A DNA stretch of 64,000 bases from Flavobacterium subsaxonicum WB 4.1-42 = DSM 21790 (GCF_000422725.1 NZ_KE383911.1:124001-188000); one strand, 5' to 3'. Positions 1 through 9,170 are shown, numbered from the stretch's first letter. Program-made: numbers and translations. The notes: generated from the letters alone by a model not told the origin.

Positions 1-332
1 TAATCGATTTATCTGAAAAACCTACCACCCTTGTGCTGGATAACCCGCGCAATGTGGCGCCTAACCTTATAGCACCGGATAAAACACTTGGCGTTAGGCT
101 GGTAAAAGACCCATTTTGCTTTAAGCTTATGGAGCGCATGAAAAAACCACTGGTCAGCACATCGGCAAACATAAGCGGCAGGCCTACCCCTAATTCTTTT
201 AAAGAAATTGACCATCATATTTTGGACGGCGTAGACTATATTGTAAATTTGCAGCACGATAAAATTGCCGCAAAACCATCTACCATTATAAAACTTGGTA
301 ACGATTTGACGGTGAAAGTGATACGACCTTAA
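1..332 (+). CDS. L-threonylcarbamoyladenylate synthase (Sua5/YrdC family), C-terminal part
   Basis: Only the C-terminal ~110 residues are present; the gene begins before the window and the reading frame is open from base 3. The segment carries the STSANISG signature of the SUA5/YciO/YrdC family, which makes threonylcarbamoyl-AMP from threonine, bicarbonate and ATP for the t6A37 modification of ANN-decoding tRNAs in the cytoplasm. It ends soon after this core with no extra Sua5 domain, so it is probably the short YrdC-like form. The stop codon shares one base with the start of the next gene (taATG), so the two tRNA-processing genes are probably translationally coupled. Confidence 0.85.
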   Translation, partial: IDLSEKPTTLVLDNPRNVAPNLIAPDKTLGVRLVKDPFCFKLMERMKKPLVSTSANISGRPTPNSFKEIDHHILDGVDYIVNLQHDKIAAKPSTIIKLGNDLTVKVIRP

Positions 333-1759
333 TGAAAAAGACCACCCATAAAGAAGCGTTAGATAACAAAATTTTTAAAATAACCTCGCAGGCCGCAACC
401 CAGCTTAACGTAAAAAGTTATGTTATTGGCGGGTTTGTAAGGGATTTTTTGTTGCAGCGCGACTTTAAAAAAGATATAGATATTGTAGCCGTTGGCAGCG
501 GTATAGCGCTTGCCCAGGAGGTATCTTCCTTATTGCCTAACAAACCAAAAGTGCAGGTTTTTAAAACCTATGGCACTGCCATGCTTTGTTTTGAAGGTAT
601 TGATATTGAATTTGTTGGCGCCCGAAAAGAATCGTACAGCACCGATAGCCGCAACCCTGTTGTGGAAACCGGTACGCTGGAAGACGACCAGAACCGCCGC
701 GATTTTACCATTAACGCCCTGGCACTGTCTTTAGATGAGGCTGATTATGGTACACTGGTAGATCCGTTTAACGGGATAGAAGACCTTAAGAACAAGATAA
801 TCCGTACGCCTTTAGACCCGGATATTACGTATTCTGATGATCCGTTACGCATGATGCGCGCCATTCGTTTTGCCACGCAATTGGGTTTTACCATCGAGGC
901 CGAATCGCTTACGGCTATAGGGCGCAATAAAGAGCGTATAAAAATTATTACCGGCGAGCGTATTGTAGACGAGCTTAACAAGATACTGTCGGCTGCTGTG
1001 CCGTCGGTTGGGTTTAAGCTGCTGCACCAAACCGGTCTGCTTCACATCATAATGCCCGAACTTACCAACCTGCAAGGCGTTGAAGAGGTTGAGGGCCAAA
1101 CGCATAAGGATAATTTTTTCCACACCCTTGAGGTGGTCGATAATATTGCCCAGAATACCGATGATGTATGGCTACGATGGGCTGCCCTGTTGCACGATAT
1201 TGGCAAGGCTCCCACAAAAAAATTTAGCAAAAAAGTGGGGTGGACCTTTCACGGTCACGAATTTGTGGGTGGCAAAATGGTTAAAAAACTGTTTGAACGC
1301 CTGCACATGCCGCTTAACCATAAAATGAAGTTTGTCTCTAAAATGGTGATGCTCAGCTCGCGCCCTATTGTTTTGGCGCAGGATATTATTACAGATTCGG
1401 CTGTACGCAGATTAGTTTTTGATGCCGGCGAAGATGTAGAGAGCCTGATGACGCTTTGCGAAGCCGATATTACCACCAAGAACCCTAATAAGTTTAAAAA
1501 ATACCACAATAACTTTAAGATTGTACGCCAAAAAATTGTGGAGGTAGAAGAGCGCGACCACGTTCGTAATTTTCAGCCGCCAATATCGGGCGAAGAGATC
1601 ATGGCTACCTTTAACATCAAACCGTCTAAGGAAATTGGCATCTTAAAAGAAGCCATTAAAGAGGCTATTTTAGAAGGCGAAATACCTAATGAGTACCAGG
1701 CCGCCCACGATTACATGATGGAAAGGGCTAAGAAGTTGGGACTTGTAGTTGTTGATTAG
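332..1759 (+). CDS. cca: CCA tRNA nucleotidyltransferase, HD-domain form
   Basis: 475 residues. The N-terminal class II polymerase-beta nucleotidyltransferase domain shows GGFVRD (about residues 33-38) followed by the metal-binding DID in KKDIDIVAVG. A tRNA-binding head region with EDDQNRRDFTINA and DPLRMMRAIRFA follows, and the C-terminal half has an HD domain (FFHTLEVVDNI, LLHDIGKAPT). The enzyme adds or repairs the 3' CCA of tRNAs, and the HD domain suggests extra phosphohydrolase activity. Its need is visible here: neither tRNA-Glu gene in this window encodes CCA. The start overlaps the stop of the upstream Sua5/YrdC gene by one base. Confidence 0.95.
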   Translation: MKKTTHKEALDNKIFKITSQAATQLNVKSYVIGGFVRDFLLQRDFKKDIDIVAVGSGIALAQEVSSLLPNKPKVQVFKTYGTAMLCFEGIDIEFVGARKESYSTDSRNPVVETGTLEDDQNRRDFTINALALSLDEADYGTLVDPFNGIEDLKNKIIRTPLDPDITYSDDPLRMMRAIRFATQLGFTIEAESLTAIGRNKERIKIITGERIVDELNKILSAAVPSVGFKLLHQTGLLHIIMPELTNLQGVEEVEGQTHKDNFFHTLEVVDNIAQNTDDVWLRWAALLHDIGKAPTKKFSKKVGWTFHGHEFVGGKMVKKLFERLHMPLNHKMKFVSKMVMLSSRPIVLAQDIITDSAVRRLVFDAGEDVESLMTLCEADITTKNPNKFKKYHNNFKIVRQKIVEVEERDHVRNFQPPISGEEIMATFNIKPSKEIGILKEAIKEAILEGEIPNEYQAAHDYMMERAKKLGLVVVD

Positions 1760-1795
1760 TTTAGAGTTTTGGGTTACGGATTGTGAGTTGCATCC
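1757..1795. repeat. Short block of 7-bp repeats after cca
   Basis: Directly after the stop codon the sequence advances in sevens: TTTAGAG, TTTTGGG, TTACGGA, TTGTGAG, TTGCATC. It looks like a degenerate member of the period-7 repeat family seen elsewhere in the window (for example around 9171, 10711, 31813 and 59210). Confidence 0.45.
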
Positions 1796-1808
1796 TACTC
1801 CGGCACTG

Positions 1809-1880
1809 TCATTGCGAGGAACGAAGCAATCTCATTGCTGTATTAGATTGCCGCGGTCGTGCCTCCCTCGCAATGACTAC
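1809..1880. repeat. Imperfect palindromic element (GTCATTGCGAGG type)
   Basis: GTCATTGCGAGG at the left and CCTCCCTCGCAATGAC at the right are near-complementary, with GAAGCAATCT and AGATTGCC in the inner arms. The same core (GCGAGG...GAAGCAATCT) recurs at 54907-55020 and 55090-55270, so this is a dispersed intergenic palindrome. It lies between cca and the haem A synthase gene and could act as a transcriptional end structure, which is inference. Confidence 0.65.
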
Positions 1881-2007
1881 GCGTGAAAAACGAAAATGAT
1901 AGCAATTCGAATAAAACGAACGCAGTGATCATAGGCTACAAAATGACTTTTATCATTTTATACCTGCAACGCCTTTTAGACCTTGCGGGAAATTAAAACC
2001 ATACATA

Positions 2008-3051
2008 ATGAAACGACTGTTTCCAAAAATTACAAAAATAGCGTTAGTACTTGTTTACCTTGTAATTGTTGCCGGTGCGCTGGTACGCATGACGGGCTCT
2101 GGCATGGGCTGCCCGGACTGGCCAAGGTGTTTTGGCTATTACATACCCCCTACTGATATTAAGGAGCTTATGTGGGCCCCTAACCGCGAGTTTAAATCGG
2201 GGCAGGTTATTATAAAAGATGAAAAACTTTGGGTGGCTAAAGAAACCTTTACCACAGGTACCGAATATAACGCTACCAACTGGGACGAGTACACCAAACA
2301 CGATTACGCCGAATTTAACCCCGTACACACCTGGGTAGAATATGTAAACCGCCTTGTGGGTGCTCTGGCAGGCCTTGCGGTACTGGCAATGGCAATAGCA
2401 TCGTTCGGGTTCAAAAAAACAAAGTCAAGTATTATATTGCTCTCATGGCTGGCCGTATTTTTAATGGGTTTCCAGGCATGGCTTGGGGCAACGGTGGTGT
2501 ATTCGGTTTTAAACCCGGTTAAAATAACCATACACATGGTAGCCGCCCTTGTAATTGTGGCACTTATACTCTACATTTTAGATAAAGCCAAAAACCTTAC
2601 ACACCAGCAAACCATTTTTAAAACCGACAGGTTCTTTAAAGTACTGTTGTGGTTCTCGCTGTTACTTACCCTTATACAGGTGGTTTTAGGTACAGAAGTG
2701 CGCCAGTTTGTAGACGAGCGCATTAAAATGCTGGGCTACGAAAACCTTGCCCTTGTAATGGACGAACCTATTATAAACTTCTACATTCACCGCTCGTTCT
2801 CTATGGTGGTACTGGCCGTAAATATCTGGCTGTTTATAATGAACAAGCAAAAAGGACTTGGCTTTGCCAAAACAAGCTGGGTACTGTGCCTTATTTTGGT
2901 AGAAGTAGCATCGGGCATTGCCATGTACAATTTCGATTTTCCGTTTGCCTCGCAAAGCATCCACGTTGTAACGGCTTCTATACTGTTTGGTATACAGTTT
3001 TACATGATACTGGAAAGCAGGAGAAACCACGTACCAACAATTCAGTCATAG
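2008..3051 (+). CDS. ctaA: Haem A synthase (COX15/CtaA family)
   Basis: 347 residues with about eight hydrophobic segments. Near the N terminus the protein reads LVRMTGSGMGCPDWPRC, typical of COX15/CtaA proteins. Histidines in conserved helix contexts (VHTWVEYVNRLVGAL, IHMVAAL, IHRSFSMVV, SIHVVTAS) are the expected haem ligands. It oxidises haem O to haem A in the cytoplasmic membrane for aa3-type cytochrome oxidases, which indicates aerobic respiration. No haem O synthase gene is adjacent. The gene is alone and is followed by a good terminator. Confidence 0.93.
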   Translation: MKRLFPKITKIALVLVYLVIVAGALVRMTGSGMGCPDWPRCFGYYIPPTDIKELMWAPNREFKSGQVIIKDEKLWVAKETFTTGTEYNATNWDEYTKHDYAEFNPVHTWVEYVNRLVGALAGLAVLAMAIASFGFKKTKSSIILLSWLAVFLMGFQAWLGATVVYSVLNPVKITIHMVAALVIVALILYILDKAKNLTHQQTIFKTDRFFKVLLWFSLLLTLIQVVLGTEVRQFVDERIKMLGYENLALVMDEPIINFYIHRSFSMVVLAVNIWLFIMNKQKGLGFAKTSWVLCLILVEVASGIAMYNFDFPFASQSIHVVTASILFGIQFYMILESRRNHVPTIQS

Positions 3052-3157
3052 TCGGAAAATACTGATTCACATAAAGTTAAAAAAATGTTAACTGCGAGAA
3101 ACCCGCAGGCTTGCAGCGCATTTAAAGTTTAGTTTAGCAGCATAACTAATATCAATC

Positions 3158-3193
3158 AAGGCTAACAGATATCAGGTTCTGTTAGCCTTTTTT
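3158..3193 (+). terminator. Rho-independent terminator after ctaA
   Basis: AAGGCTAACA (3158-3167) pairs with TGTTAGCCTT (3180-3189), followed by a T run. It ends only about 13 bp before the ATG of the next gene, so its T run forms part of that gene's leader region. Confidence 0.85.
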
Positions 3194-3206
3194 AAATTCA
3201 AAAAAA

Positions 3207-4016
3207 ATGCTGAAAAATATTAGCCTGCTGCTTTTACTGTCGTGTTCGTTTGCCTTTTCGCAAATAAAAAATGGTGTGGTGCAATACGGTATCAAAACCT
3301 TATATGATCCGGACGAAGAAACCCTGGATGTTGTTAAAAGCGAACTGGATAAAACTACTAAAGCCACTGTTCTTTATACATTTAACCTCAAGTTCACTCC
3401 CAAAGAATCATACTTTTATGTAAATCCAAGTATGCCTGTAGACGGCCAAACCATAGAAGATTTTTGCTCTTTGGTTATGGTAGAATCTAAATTTTACGTT
3501 GCCCCTACAAAAAATCAGTACAGGCACGATGGTTTGTTATGTGGTAATGAGTATTTAATTAACTACGAGCAAAAATCGGACTGGGAGCTTACTAACGAGA
3601 CAAAGATAATTAACGGTTATACCTGTTATAAAGCCACATCGATAAAACATAATAGTAACGGTTGGGACGATAACCCTAAATTTACAATTACGGCTTGGTA
3701 TACTCCAAAAATTCCGGTTGCTTACGGGCCAAACGGCTATCATGGGTTACCAGGCTTAATTTTAGAGTTACAAACATATACCACAACGCTTTACGTAAAA
3801 AAGATTGACCTTAACCTGGATAAAGATCCGGCGATAGACCGGCTTGAAAAAGGTAAAGTACTTACTCAGGAAGAAGTGAGAGAAATAATTTTTAATAAGA
3901 CACCACAGGAATTTAGAGGTATGGTAGAAAATGATATAAAGGCTCGCAAAATTAAAAGTGACGAAATAGAAAAAAGAATAGCGGCTAAAAAAGCGGCTAA
4001 AACTACCACCAACTAA
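3207..4016 (+). CDS. GLPGLI family protein, secreted
   Basis: 269 residues with a signal peptide (about residues 1-19, cleavage after FAFS-Q). The eponymous motif is complete (YHGLPGLILELQ, about residue 185), and the C terminus is charged and lysine-rich. The family is Bacteroidota-specific and of unknown function; members are commonly encoded next to a carboxypeptidase-regulatory-like/TonB-type outer membrane protein, exactly as here, with 14 bp separating the two genes. A role with the downstream barrel at the cell envelope is inferred. The ATG lies just after the T run of the ctaA terminator. Confidence 0.88.
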   Translation: MLKNISLLLLLSCSFAFSQIKNGVVQYGIKTLYDPDEETLDVVKSELDKTTKATVLYTFNLKFTPKESYFYVNPSMPVDGQTIEDFCSLVMVESKFYVAPTKNQYRHDGLLCGNEYLINYEQKSDWELTNETKIINGYTCYKATSIKHNSNGWDDNPKFTITAWYTPKIPVAYGPNGYHGLPGLILELQTYTTTLYVKKIDLNLDKDPAIDRLEKGKVLTQEEVREIIFNKTPQEFRGMVENDIKARKIKSDEIEKRIAAKKAAKTTTN

Positions 4017-4030
4017 TACGCGCCTGCTTC

Positions 4031-6685
4031 TTGAAACGCCTTTTACTTTTATTGTGCCTTATAAACTGTGTTGCTGTGTTTTGCCAAAACAGGGTGGTTA
4101 CCGGTACCGTTAACGACTCTATAGGCCCACTGGAGAGTGTTAGCGTAATGGCGCAGCCCACACAAAAAGAGGCTGCCTTAAAATTTGCCATTACCGATGA
4201 TAAGGGCAGGTACAGGCTGGTGCTCGAAGCTACTTTAGAATACACTATAACAGTATCTTACATTGGCTTTAACGATGAAAGTTTTACCATTAAACCGCAC
4301 GACAATGTTAAAGAACATCACTTTAAGCTGCTTAATAATAACGAAACGCTTAAAGAAATTGTTATTGATTATGAGGTAACCCCCATTACTGTAAAAAAAG
4401 ACACCCTTATTTTTAACGTAGAAAGCTTTACCAACGGTGCAGAGCGCAAGCTTAAAGACCAGCTTAAAAAATTGCCGGGTGTAGAGGTAGACAGAGAGGG
4501 CAATGTAATGCTGCAGGGCAAAAAGGTAACTACTTTTATGGTAGAGGGTAAAGACTTTTTTGGCGGCGGCACAAAACTGGGTGTAGAAAACATACCGGCC
4601 GATGCGGTAGACAAGGTAGAGTTTCTGGATCATTTTTCTGAAGTTGGGTTTATGAAAGAAGTATCGGGCAGTAACCAGCTGGCTGTTAACATAAAGTTAC
4701 GAAAAGACAAGAAAGAATTTGTGTTTGGCGATGTTCAGGCGGCATCGGGTCCCGATGATTTTTATAAGCTCCATACCGGCCTGTTTTACTACAAACCCAA
4801 CCTTAATATAAGCTTTATTGGCGACCTGAACAACACTGGCAGCAGTATGCTCGATTTTTCTGATATTGCTCGTTTTGAAGGCGGTAGCAGTTTTTTATTG
4901 GATAAAAAAGCCAGCACCGAGCTTTTTAACTACGCCGGCAGCAACAAAGATGTTGTTGACAATAAGACCCGTTTTGCAGCTGCAAATTTTTTGTTCCAGG
5001 CTACAAAAAAGTTAGAGGTATCTGGGTATGCGCTTAACTCCGGTACCGACAATAACACTAAAAATGAAACCTTTACCGAATATTTAGAAAACAGCACTAC
5101 TACTTACGAGAACAGGTTGTCAACGGGTAGCAACAACCTTGCTTTTACGCTGCTTAAATTAAAGCTTAAGTACAACCCAAACGCTAAAGAACAGTACACC
5201 TATACGGCCAATGCTAAGTTTAATACCCTTAATGCCAACAATTTATTAGTTTCTCAAACTAACATTAATACTACTAATTTTACTACTGCTGCCAATCAGG
5301 ATAACTTTTCGTTCAGGCAGTTTTTAGAGTGGCACAAGTCGCATTCGGCTAAAGCCAATACCTCTTTTGTGCTTAGCCATTCGTTTGATAACAGGCAGAT
5401 AGACAACACCTGGATGACTGACGAGCTGTTCCTGTCGGGGCTTATTCCGCTACAGCAGGACGATTTTTACAACCTGCAACAGTATAAAAATGTAAAGAAC
5501 AACACCCTTAACGCACTTTTAAAATACTACCTGATAGCCAATAATTTTAACCACCTTTACTTTTCGGCCGGTAATATTTTAGACCTATACAACTATAATA
5601 CGAGAGATTGGCAGGAGATGCAGAACGGCAACATTAACGATTTTTCTTCGGCCGGCTTTGGCAATAATTTGAATTATACTTTTAACGATGCCTTTGCGGG
5701 AGTCGAATATAAATTCTTAATCGGTAAATGGACCAACAGGCCAAGCGTGTTTCTGCACGTTTACAGTATGAATACCAGCAATTTATCGGTAGACAATAAC
5801 TTTGCGCGGGTGCTGGCAGAGCCTTCCTGGTACAGCGAATATGCGTTTAGCAATGCCGAATCGTTAACGTATGATTATAAGCTGGATAACGAATTTCCGG
5901 GATATAACAGGCTGGCCGACATGTATACACTACAAAATTATAAAGCCATATACAAGGGTAACGCGATGCTGAGAAACGAACGCTACCACCGCCACAACCT
6001 TAACTATAAAAAGAATAACATTTTTTATGGCCTTATGCTCAACACATTCATTAGTTATTACAAGAAAAACAATGCCATTATAGACGAGGTTGTTTTACAG
6101 GACATTAACCAGTACACTACTCCTGTTCAGCGTAGTAACCCCGAAACTAATTTAAATTTTGTGGGTACTATTACCAAAGATGTTTACAAGTTTAATATAG
6201 GCATTAATACAAACCTATCCAGTTACAAGTATGCACAAACCATTAACGCACAACGCAATAATGTTACCTTAAATTCGCAGGATGTTGGTATAGCCCTAAA
6301 AACCAGAAACGTAAAGTGGCCTTACATTACTTTAAGGTACAACAAGAACTTTACTACTTTTAAAAGCGTATTAGATTCTAAGGTAGTTTCGGATGTTTTT
6401 TCAGCTGACTATGAAGTAATTATAAAGAAGGATTTTGCGTTTAAAGTATATTACAATTATCAACGCAATAAAGACAGCAATAACCTGCCAACCGATTTTA
6501 GTACGCTGAATGCCAGCCTGGAATACCGTCCGCAAAACAGCCCGTGGCTGTTTGAAATTAACGCCACCAATATTTTAGATACCCGCCGCAGGAATACCAA
6601 CACAGTATCCGACTTTTATATAACCAGTCAGAGCACCTACATTTTACCTCGGATTGTAATGTTGTCGTTATCGTATAAGCTTTAA
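4031..6685 (+). CDS. TonB-receptor-like outer membrane protein with CarboxypepD_reg-like domain
   Basis: 884 residues. A signal peptide (about 1-18, ending VFCQ) is followed by a carboxypeptidase-regulatory-like beta-sandwich (about 20-95, VVTGTVNDSIGPLESVSV), a plug-like region (about 110-215, with LKKLPGVEVDREGNV) and a long beta-barrel ending in an aromatic-rich strand and a terminal leucine. The start is TTG: no in-frame ATG is seen upstream, and TTG is followed directly by a basic-hydrophobic signal sequence (KRLLLLLCLI). It is probably co-transcribed with the GLPGLI gene 14 bp upstream. The substrate cannot be told from sequence; there is no SusD partner, so a classic glycan-uptake pair is unlikely. 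Confidence 0.85.
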   Translation: MKRLLLLLCLINCVAVFCQNRVVTGTVNDSIGPLESVSVMAQPTQKEAALKFAITDDKGRYRLVLEATLEYTITVSYIGFNDESFTIKPHDNVKEHHFKLLNNNETLKEIVIDYEVTPITVKKDTLIFNVESFTNGAERKLKDQLKKLPGVEVDREGNVMLQGKKVTTFMVEGKDFFGGGTKLGVENIPADAVDKVEFLDHFSEVGFMKEVSGSNQLAVNIKLRKDKKEFVFGDVQAASGPDDFYKLHTGLFYYKPNLNISFIGDLNNTGSSMLDFSDIARFEGGSSFLLDKKASTELFNYAGSNKDVVDNKTRFAAANFLFQATKKLEVSGYALNSGTDNNTKNETFTEYLENSTTTYENRLSTGSNNLAFTLLKLKLKYNPNAKEQYTYTANAKFNTLNANNLLVSQTNINTTNFTTAANQDNFSFRQFLEWHKSHSAKANTSFVLSHSFDNRQIDNTWMTDELFLSGLIPLQQDDFYNLQQYKNVKNNTLNALLKYYLIANNFNHLYFSAGNILDLYNYNTRDWQEMQNGNINDFSSAGFGNNLNYTFNDAFAGVEYKFLIGKWTNRPSVFLHVYSMNTSNLSVDNNFARVLAEPSWYSEYAFSNAESLTYDYKLDNEFPGYNRLADMYTLQNYKAIYKGNAMLRNERYHRHNLNYKKNNIFYGLMLNTFISYYKKNNAIIDEVVLQDINQYTTPVQRSNPETNLNFVGTITKDVYKFNIGINTNLSSYKYAQTINAQRNNVTLNSQDVGIALKTRNVKWPYITLRYNKNFTTFKSVLDSKVVSDVFSADYEVIIKKDFAFKVYYNYQRNKDSNNLPTDFSTLNASLEYRPQNSPWLFEINATNILDTRRRNTNTVSDFYITSQSTYILPRIVMLSLSYKL

Positions 6686-6813
6686 GTAGTTAGCTTACAA
6701 CCAAGCATTTTATTAAGTATTATTTAGGATAGATTTACAATTTTGTTACCACTTATGCGTTATAGTTAGTAGTATCTTTATAAAACGAAATACAAACTAT
6801 AAACGATACTATC

Positions 6814-6996
6814 ATGCCAAATTCAACTGAAATACAAGGAAACTGGGACGAATTTAAAGGAAAACTTAAACAAAAATATGCCGAACTTACAGACGACGAT
6901 CTGAAATATGAGGAAGGCAAAGACGATGAAATGTGGGGACGTCTTGAACAGAAAATTGGCAAAGCGAAAAAAGAAATTCTTTCTTTATTCCAATAA
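6814..6996 (+). CDS. CsbD family stress-response protein
   Basis: 60 residues, hydrophilic, no signal peptide or membrane segment. The pattern NSTEIQGNWDEFKGKLKQKYAELTDDDL is the CsbD-like signature, and the length matches the family. CsbD proteins are general-stress proteins of unknown biochemical role. The gene is monocistronic, with a terminator at 7034-7078. Confidence 0.9.
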   Translation: MPNSTEIQGNWDEFKGKLKQKYAELTDDDLKYEEGKDDEMWGRLEQKIGKAKKEILSLFQ

Positions 6997-7033
6997 GCCG
7001 GATTTTCCTTCAGGAAAAATACCACATATTCCG

Positions 7034-7078
7034 AAACTGTTCTGTAAACATACTTTGTTTGCCGAACAGTTTTTTTTT
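7034..7078 (+). terminator. Terminator after csbD-like gene
   Basis: AAACTGTTC (7034-7042) pairs with GAACAGTTT (7064-7072), followed by eight or more T residues. It lies between convergent genes and ends the plus-strand CsbD transcript. Confidence 0.8.
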
Positions 7079-7111
7079 GCGATAATTTTAGTCGTTAATT
7101 ATTCTACCATA

Positions 7112-7543
7112 CTAACTTACACGTTCTTTCTTCCCAAAAGTGGCCTTCCATGCACCTGTACTCCATAGTGGCCAAATAATAAGTATAGGATGCATAAATA
7201 AGCGTATAAGCCTTAAATTGTCGGTATTCAGTCCGAATGCGTCTACATGGTTAGCATATTGTGCATAGTTTCCGGGGAATATAGCAATAAAAAAAACCGT
7301 TACTACCCAGCCAACCCACACCTTATACCTGCCCAAAGCAACTAATGCAAAGCCAAGGGTAAGTTCTACAATGCCCGATAGCACAACTACAGTGTCAACA
7401 CTTAAAGGAACCCAACTGGGTACCTGGGCGGCAAAATCGTTACGTACAAACGTAAGGTGCCCTATGCCGGTAAATAAAAGTAAGACGCCAAGTAATATCC
7501 TAAAGATATCTTGTGCCTTTGTGGTAGGTATAGATTTTTGCAT
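7112..7543 (-). CDS. DoxX-like membrane protein (paralogue 1)
   Basis: 143 residues with about four membrane helices. Features shared with the divergent neighbour at 7754-8185 are RILLGVLLLFTGIGHLTF, VPSWVPLSVDTVVVLSG, FPGNYAQYANHVDAFGLNTDN and a final hydrophobic segment. This matches small DoxX/DoxD-like membrane proteins, whose function is mostly undefined. It is transcribed away from its paralogue across a 210-bp AT-rich intergenic region, so the two may share control sequences. No catalytic residues are recognisable. Confidence 0.8.
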   Translation of the reverse strand: MQKSIPTTKAQDIFRILLGVLLLFTGIGHLTFVRNDFAAQVPSWVPLSVDTVVVLSGIVELTLGFALVALGRYKVWVGWVVTVFFIAIFPGNYAQYANHVDAFGLNTDNLRLIRLFMHPILIIWPLWSTGAWKATFGKKERVS

Positions 7544-7753
7544 AATGGTTAAATTTATAATCTAAAGGTAAGAAAATATTTAAATTAGAAACACATTAAT
7601 TTAATAATCAACACATTATACAACATAAATTTTAAATGCTACAATAGTAAACTTTACTTTTAAAACTGACATTGATTACACCAATCATAAAGTTGCTTTA
7701 AAATGTGTGCTTTTAAAATTGGATGCTCCTAACTTTATATAAAAAGTTACATT

Positions 7754-8185
7754 ATGGAGACTACCACACCGTACACAAAAACACAAAATATTTCGAGGAT
7801 AGCCTTAGGCGCAATGTTGGTAACGGCAGGTATTGGCCACCTTAGTTTTTCCCGTAAGGAATTTCAGGCGCAGGTGCCCAACTGGGTACCGATGGATAAA
7901 GATACTGTTGTATTACTATCGGGCGTTGCCGAGATACTGTTGGGTGCCTCTATTGCCGGCCTAAAAAATGAGCGGGTTACAACAGGTATTGTGGCAGCAA
8001 GCTTTTTTGCAGCAGTTTTTCCGGGCAATGTGGCGCAGTATAAAAACCATCGCGACGGCTTTGGCCTTGATACCGATAATAAACGACTGGCGCGATTGCT
8101 CTTTCAGCCGGTATTAATTGGGTGGGCACTTTTTGGCAGCGGTGCTTTGAATACTAAGAGGAAGGAAGTTAGCACAGTGAAGTAA
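7754..8185 (+). CDS. DoxX-like membrane protein (paralogue 2)
   Basis: 143 residues, the same length as its divergent neighbour at 7112-7543 and alignable over its whole length (RIALGAMLVTAGIGHLSF, VPNWVPMDKDTVVLLSG, FPGNVAQYKNHRDGFGLDTDN). It has about four membrane helices and a basic C-terminal tail. The pair arose by an inverted duplication. It is probably an integral inner-membrane protein; the function is unknown. It is followed by a C-rich palindromic repeat rather than a simple terminator. Confidence 0.8.
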   Translation: METTTPYTKTQNISRIALGAMLVTAGIGHLSFSRKEFQAQVPNWVPMDKDTVVLLSGVAEILLGASIAGLKNERVTTGIVAASFFAAVFPGNVAQYKNHRDGFGLDTDNKRLARLLFQPVLIGWALFGSGALNTKRKEVSTVK

Positions 8186-8203
8186 ATAGAATTGATCTAT
8201 TGT

Positions 8204-8345
8204 CCTCACCCCCAACCCCTCTCCGAAGGAGAGGGGAGCCGAAAACGGGTACAGTTCGGCTGTATGACTATTATCAAATATTATGCATTGAAATAACCGA
8301 GTGAAGCTGCCCCCCTCTCTTTCGGAGAGGGGTTGGGGGAGAGGA
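8204..8345. repeat. Pair of inverted C-rich palindromes
   Basis: The left arm at 8204-8236 contains CCCCCAACCCCTCTCCGAA and the right arm at about 8311-8345 is its near-complement (TTCGGAGAGGGGTTGGGGG). Each arm also contains its own small palindrome (CCCTCTCCGAAGGAGAGGG on the left). The pair separates the plus-strand DoxX gene from the minus-strand response regulator, and probably works as a bidirectional termination structure. Confidence 0.75.
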
Positions 8346-8409
8346 TGAACACAAGCAACTTATTTAACCGTATCAAACTGCCTACTGTGACTGAACACTG
8401 TAAACTTCC

Positions 8410-9165
8410 TCAACCCAGCCACTCCCTAAAATCGTTTACGCGTTCGCGGCTCACAATAACCTCATCTTCTTTATAGGTGGGCGGTATAACCTTTAGGCGG
8501 GAGTTGGTGTACACCACAATATCTTTAATGGCATTGATGGACACGATGAATTTTCGGCTTACGCGGAAAAACTGCTTCGGGTCCAGTTCGGCTTCCAACT
8601 GTTCCAGGGTGCATTCCAGCAGGTAATCACGATTATCGGTAGTGTGAATGTAGGTGCCTTTATTTTCGCTGTAAAAGCACTCGGCATCCTCAACGTTTAT
8701 CATCTTAAGGTGCTGCCCCATTTTAATGGTAAAGCGTTTCTTATAGCATTTTTCGGAGGGGTTAGACAGCATTTGCTTAATCTGATCGAAATCCAGCGAC
8801 AGCGGCTGCGCTTTGGGCTGGCGTTCGCGGAATTTATTTACCGCCGCCTCCAGGTCGTCTTCATCGATAGGCTTTAGCAGGTAATCGATGCTATTAAGCT
8901 TAAAGGCGCGCAGGGCGTACTCATCATAAGCAGTTGTAAAAATTACGGCACTGCTGATAGGCATCGCATCAAAAATTTCGAACGAAAGCCCGTCTGACAG
9001 CTGTATATCTAAAAAAATCAGATCGGGGTGCGGGTTATTAGCAAACCATTGCAGCGACTCCTCTACCGAGTGCAGCATAGTGCCGGCCGTTATATCCAGC
9101 TTTTGCAGTTTGCGTTGCAGCAGGCGTGCCGCAGGCTTTTCGTCTTCTATAATTATAACGTTCAT
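8410..9165 (-). CDS. LytTR-family response regulator
   Basis: 251 residues. The N-terminal receiver domain (about 1-120) has the acidic pair in IIEDE, the phospho-acceptor Asp53 in LIFLDIQL, T79-type TTAYDEYA and the conserved lysine in YLLKPID. The C-terminal LytTR DNA-binding domain (about 145-250) shows FTIKMGQHLKMINVEDAEC, RDYLLECTLEQLE and FFRVSRKFIVSINAI. It is the natural partner of the LytS-type kinase encoded at 10858-12210 on the same strand; four small 2TM genes lie between them. It probably binds direct repeats upstream of its targets, which are unknown here. Confidence 0.93.
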   Translation of the reverse strand: MNVIIIEDEKPAARLLQRKLQKLDITAGTMLHSVEESLQWFANNPHPDLIFLDIQLSDGLSFEIFDAMPISSAVIFTTAYDEYALRAFKLNSIDYLLKPIDEDDLEAAVNKFRERQPKAQPLSLDFDQIKQMLSNPSEKCYKKRFTIKMGQHLKMINVEDAECFYSENKGTYIHTTDNRDYLLECTLEQLEAELDPKQFFRVSRKFIVSINAIKDIVVYTNSRLKVIPPTYKEDEVIVSRERVNDFREWLG

Positions 9166-9170
9166 TGGTT

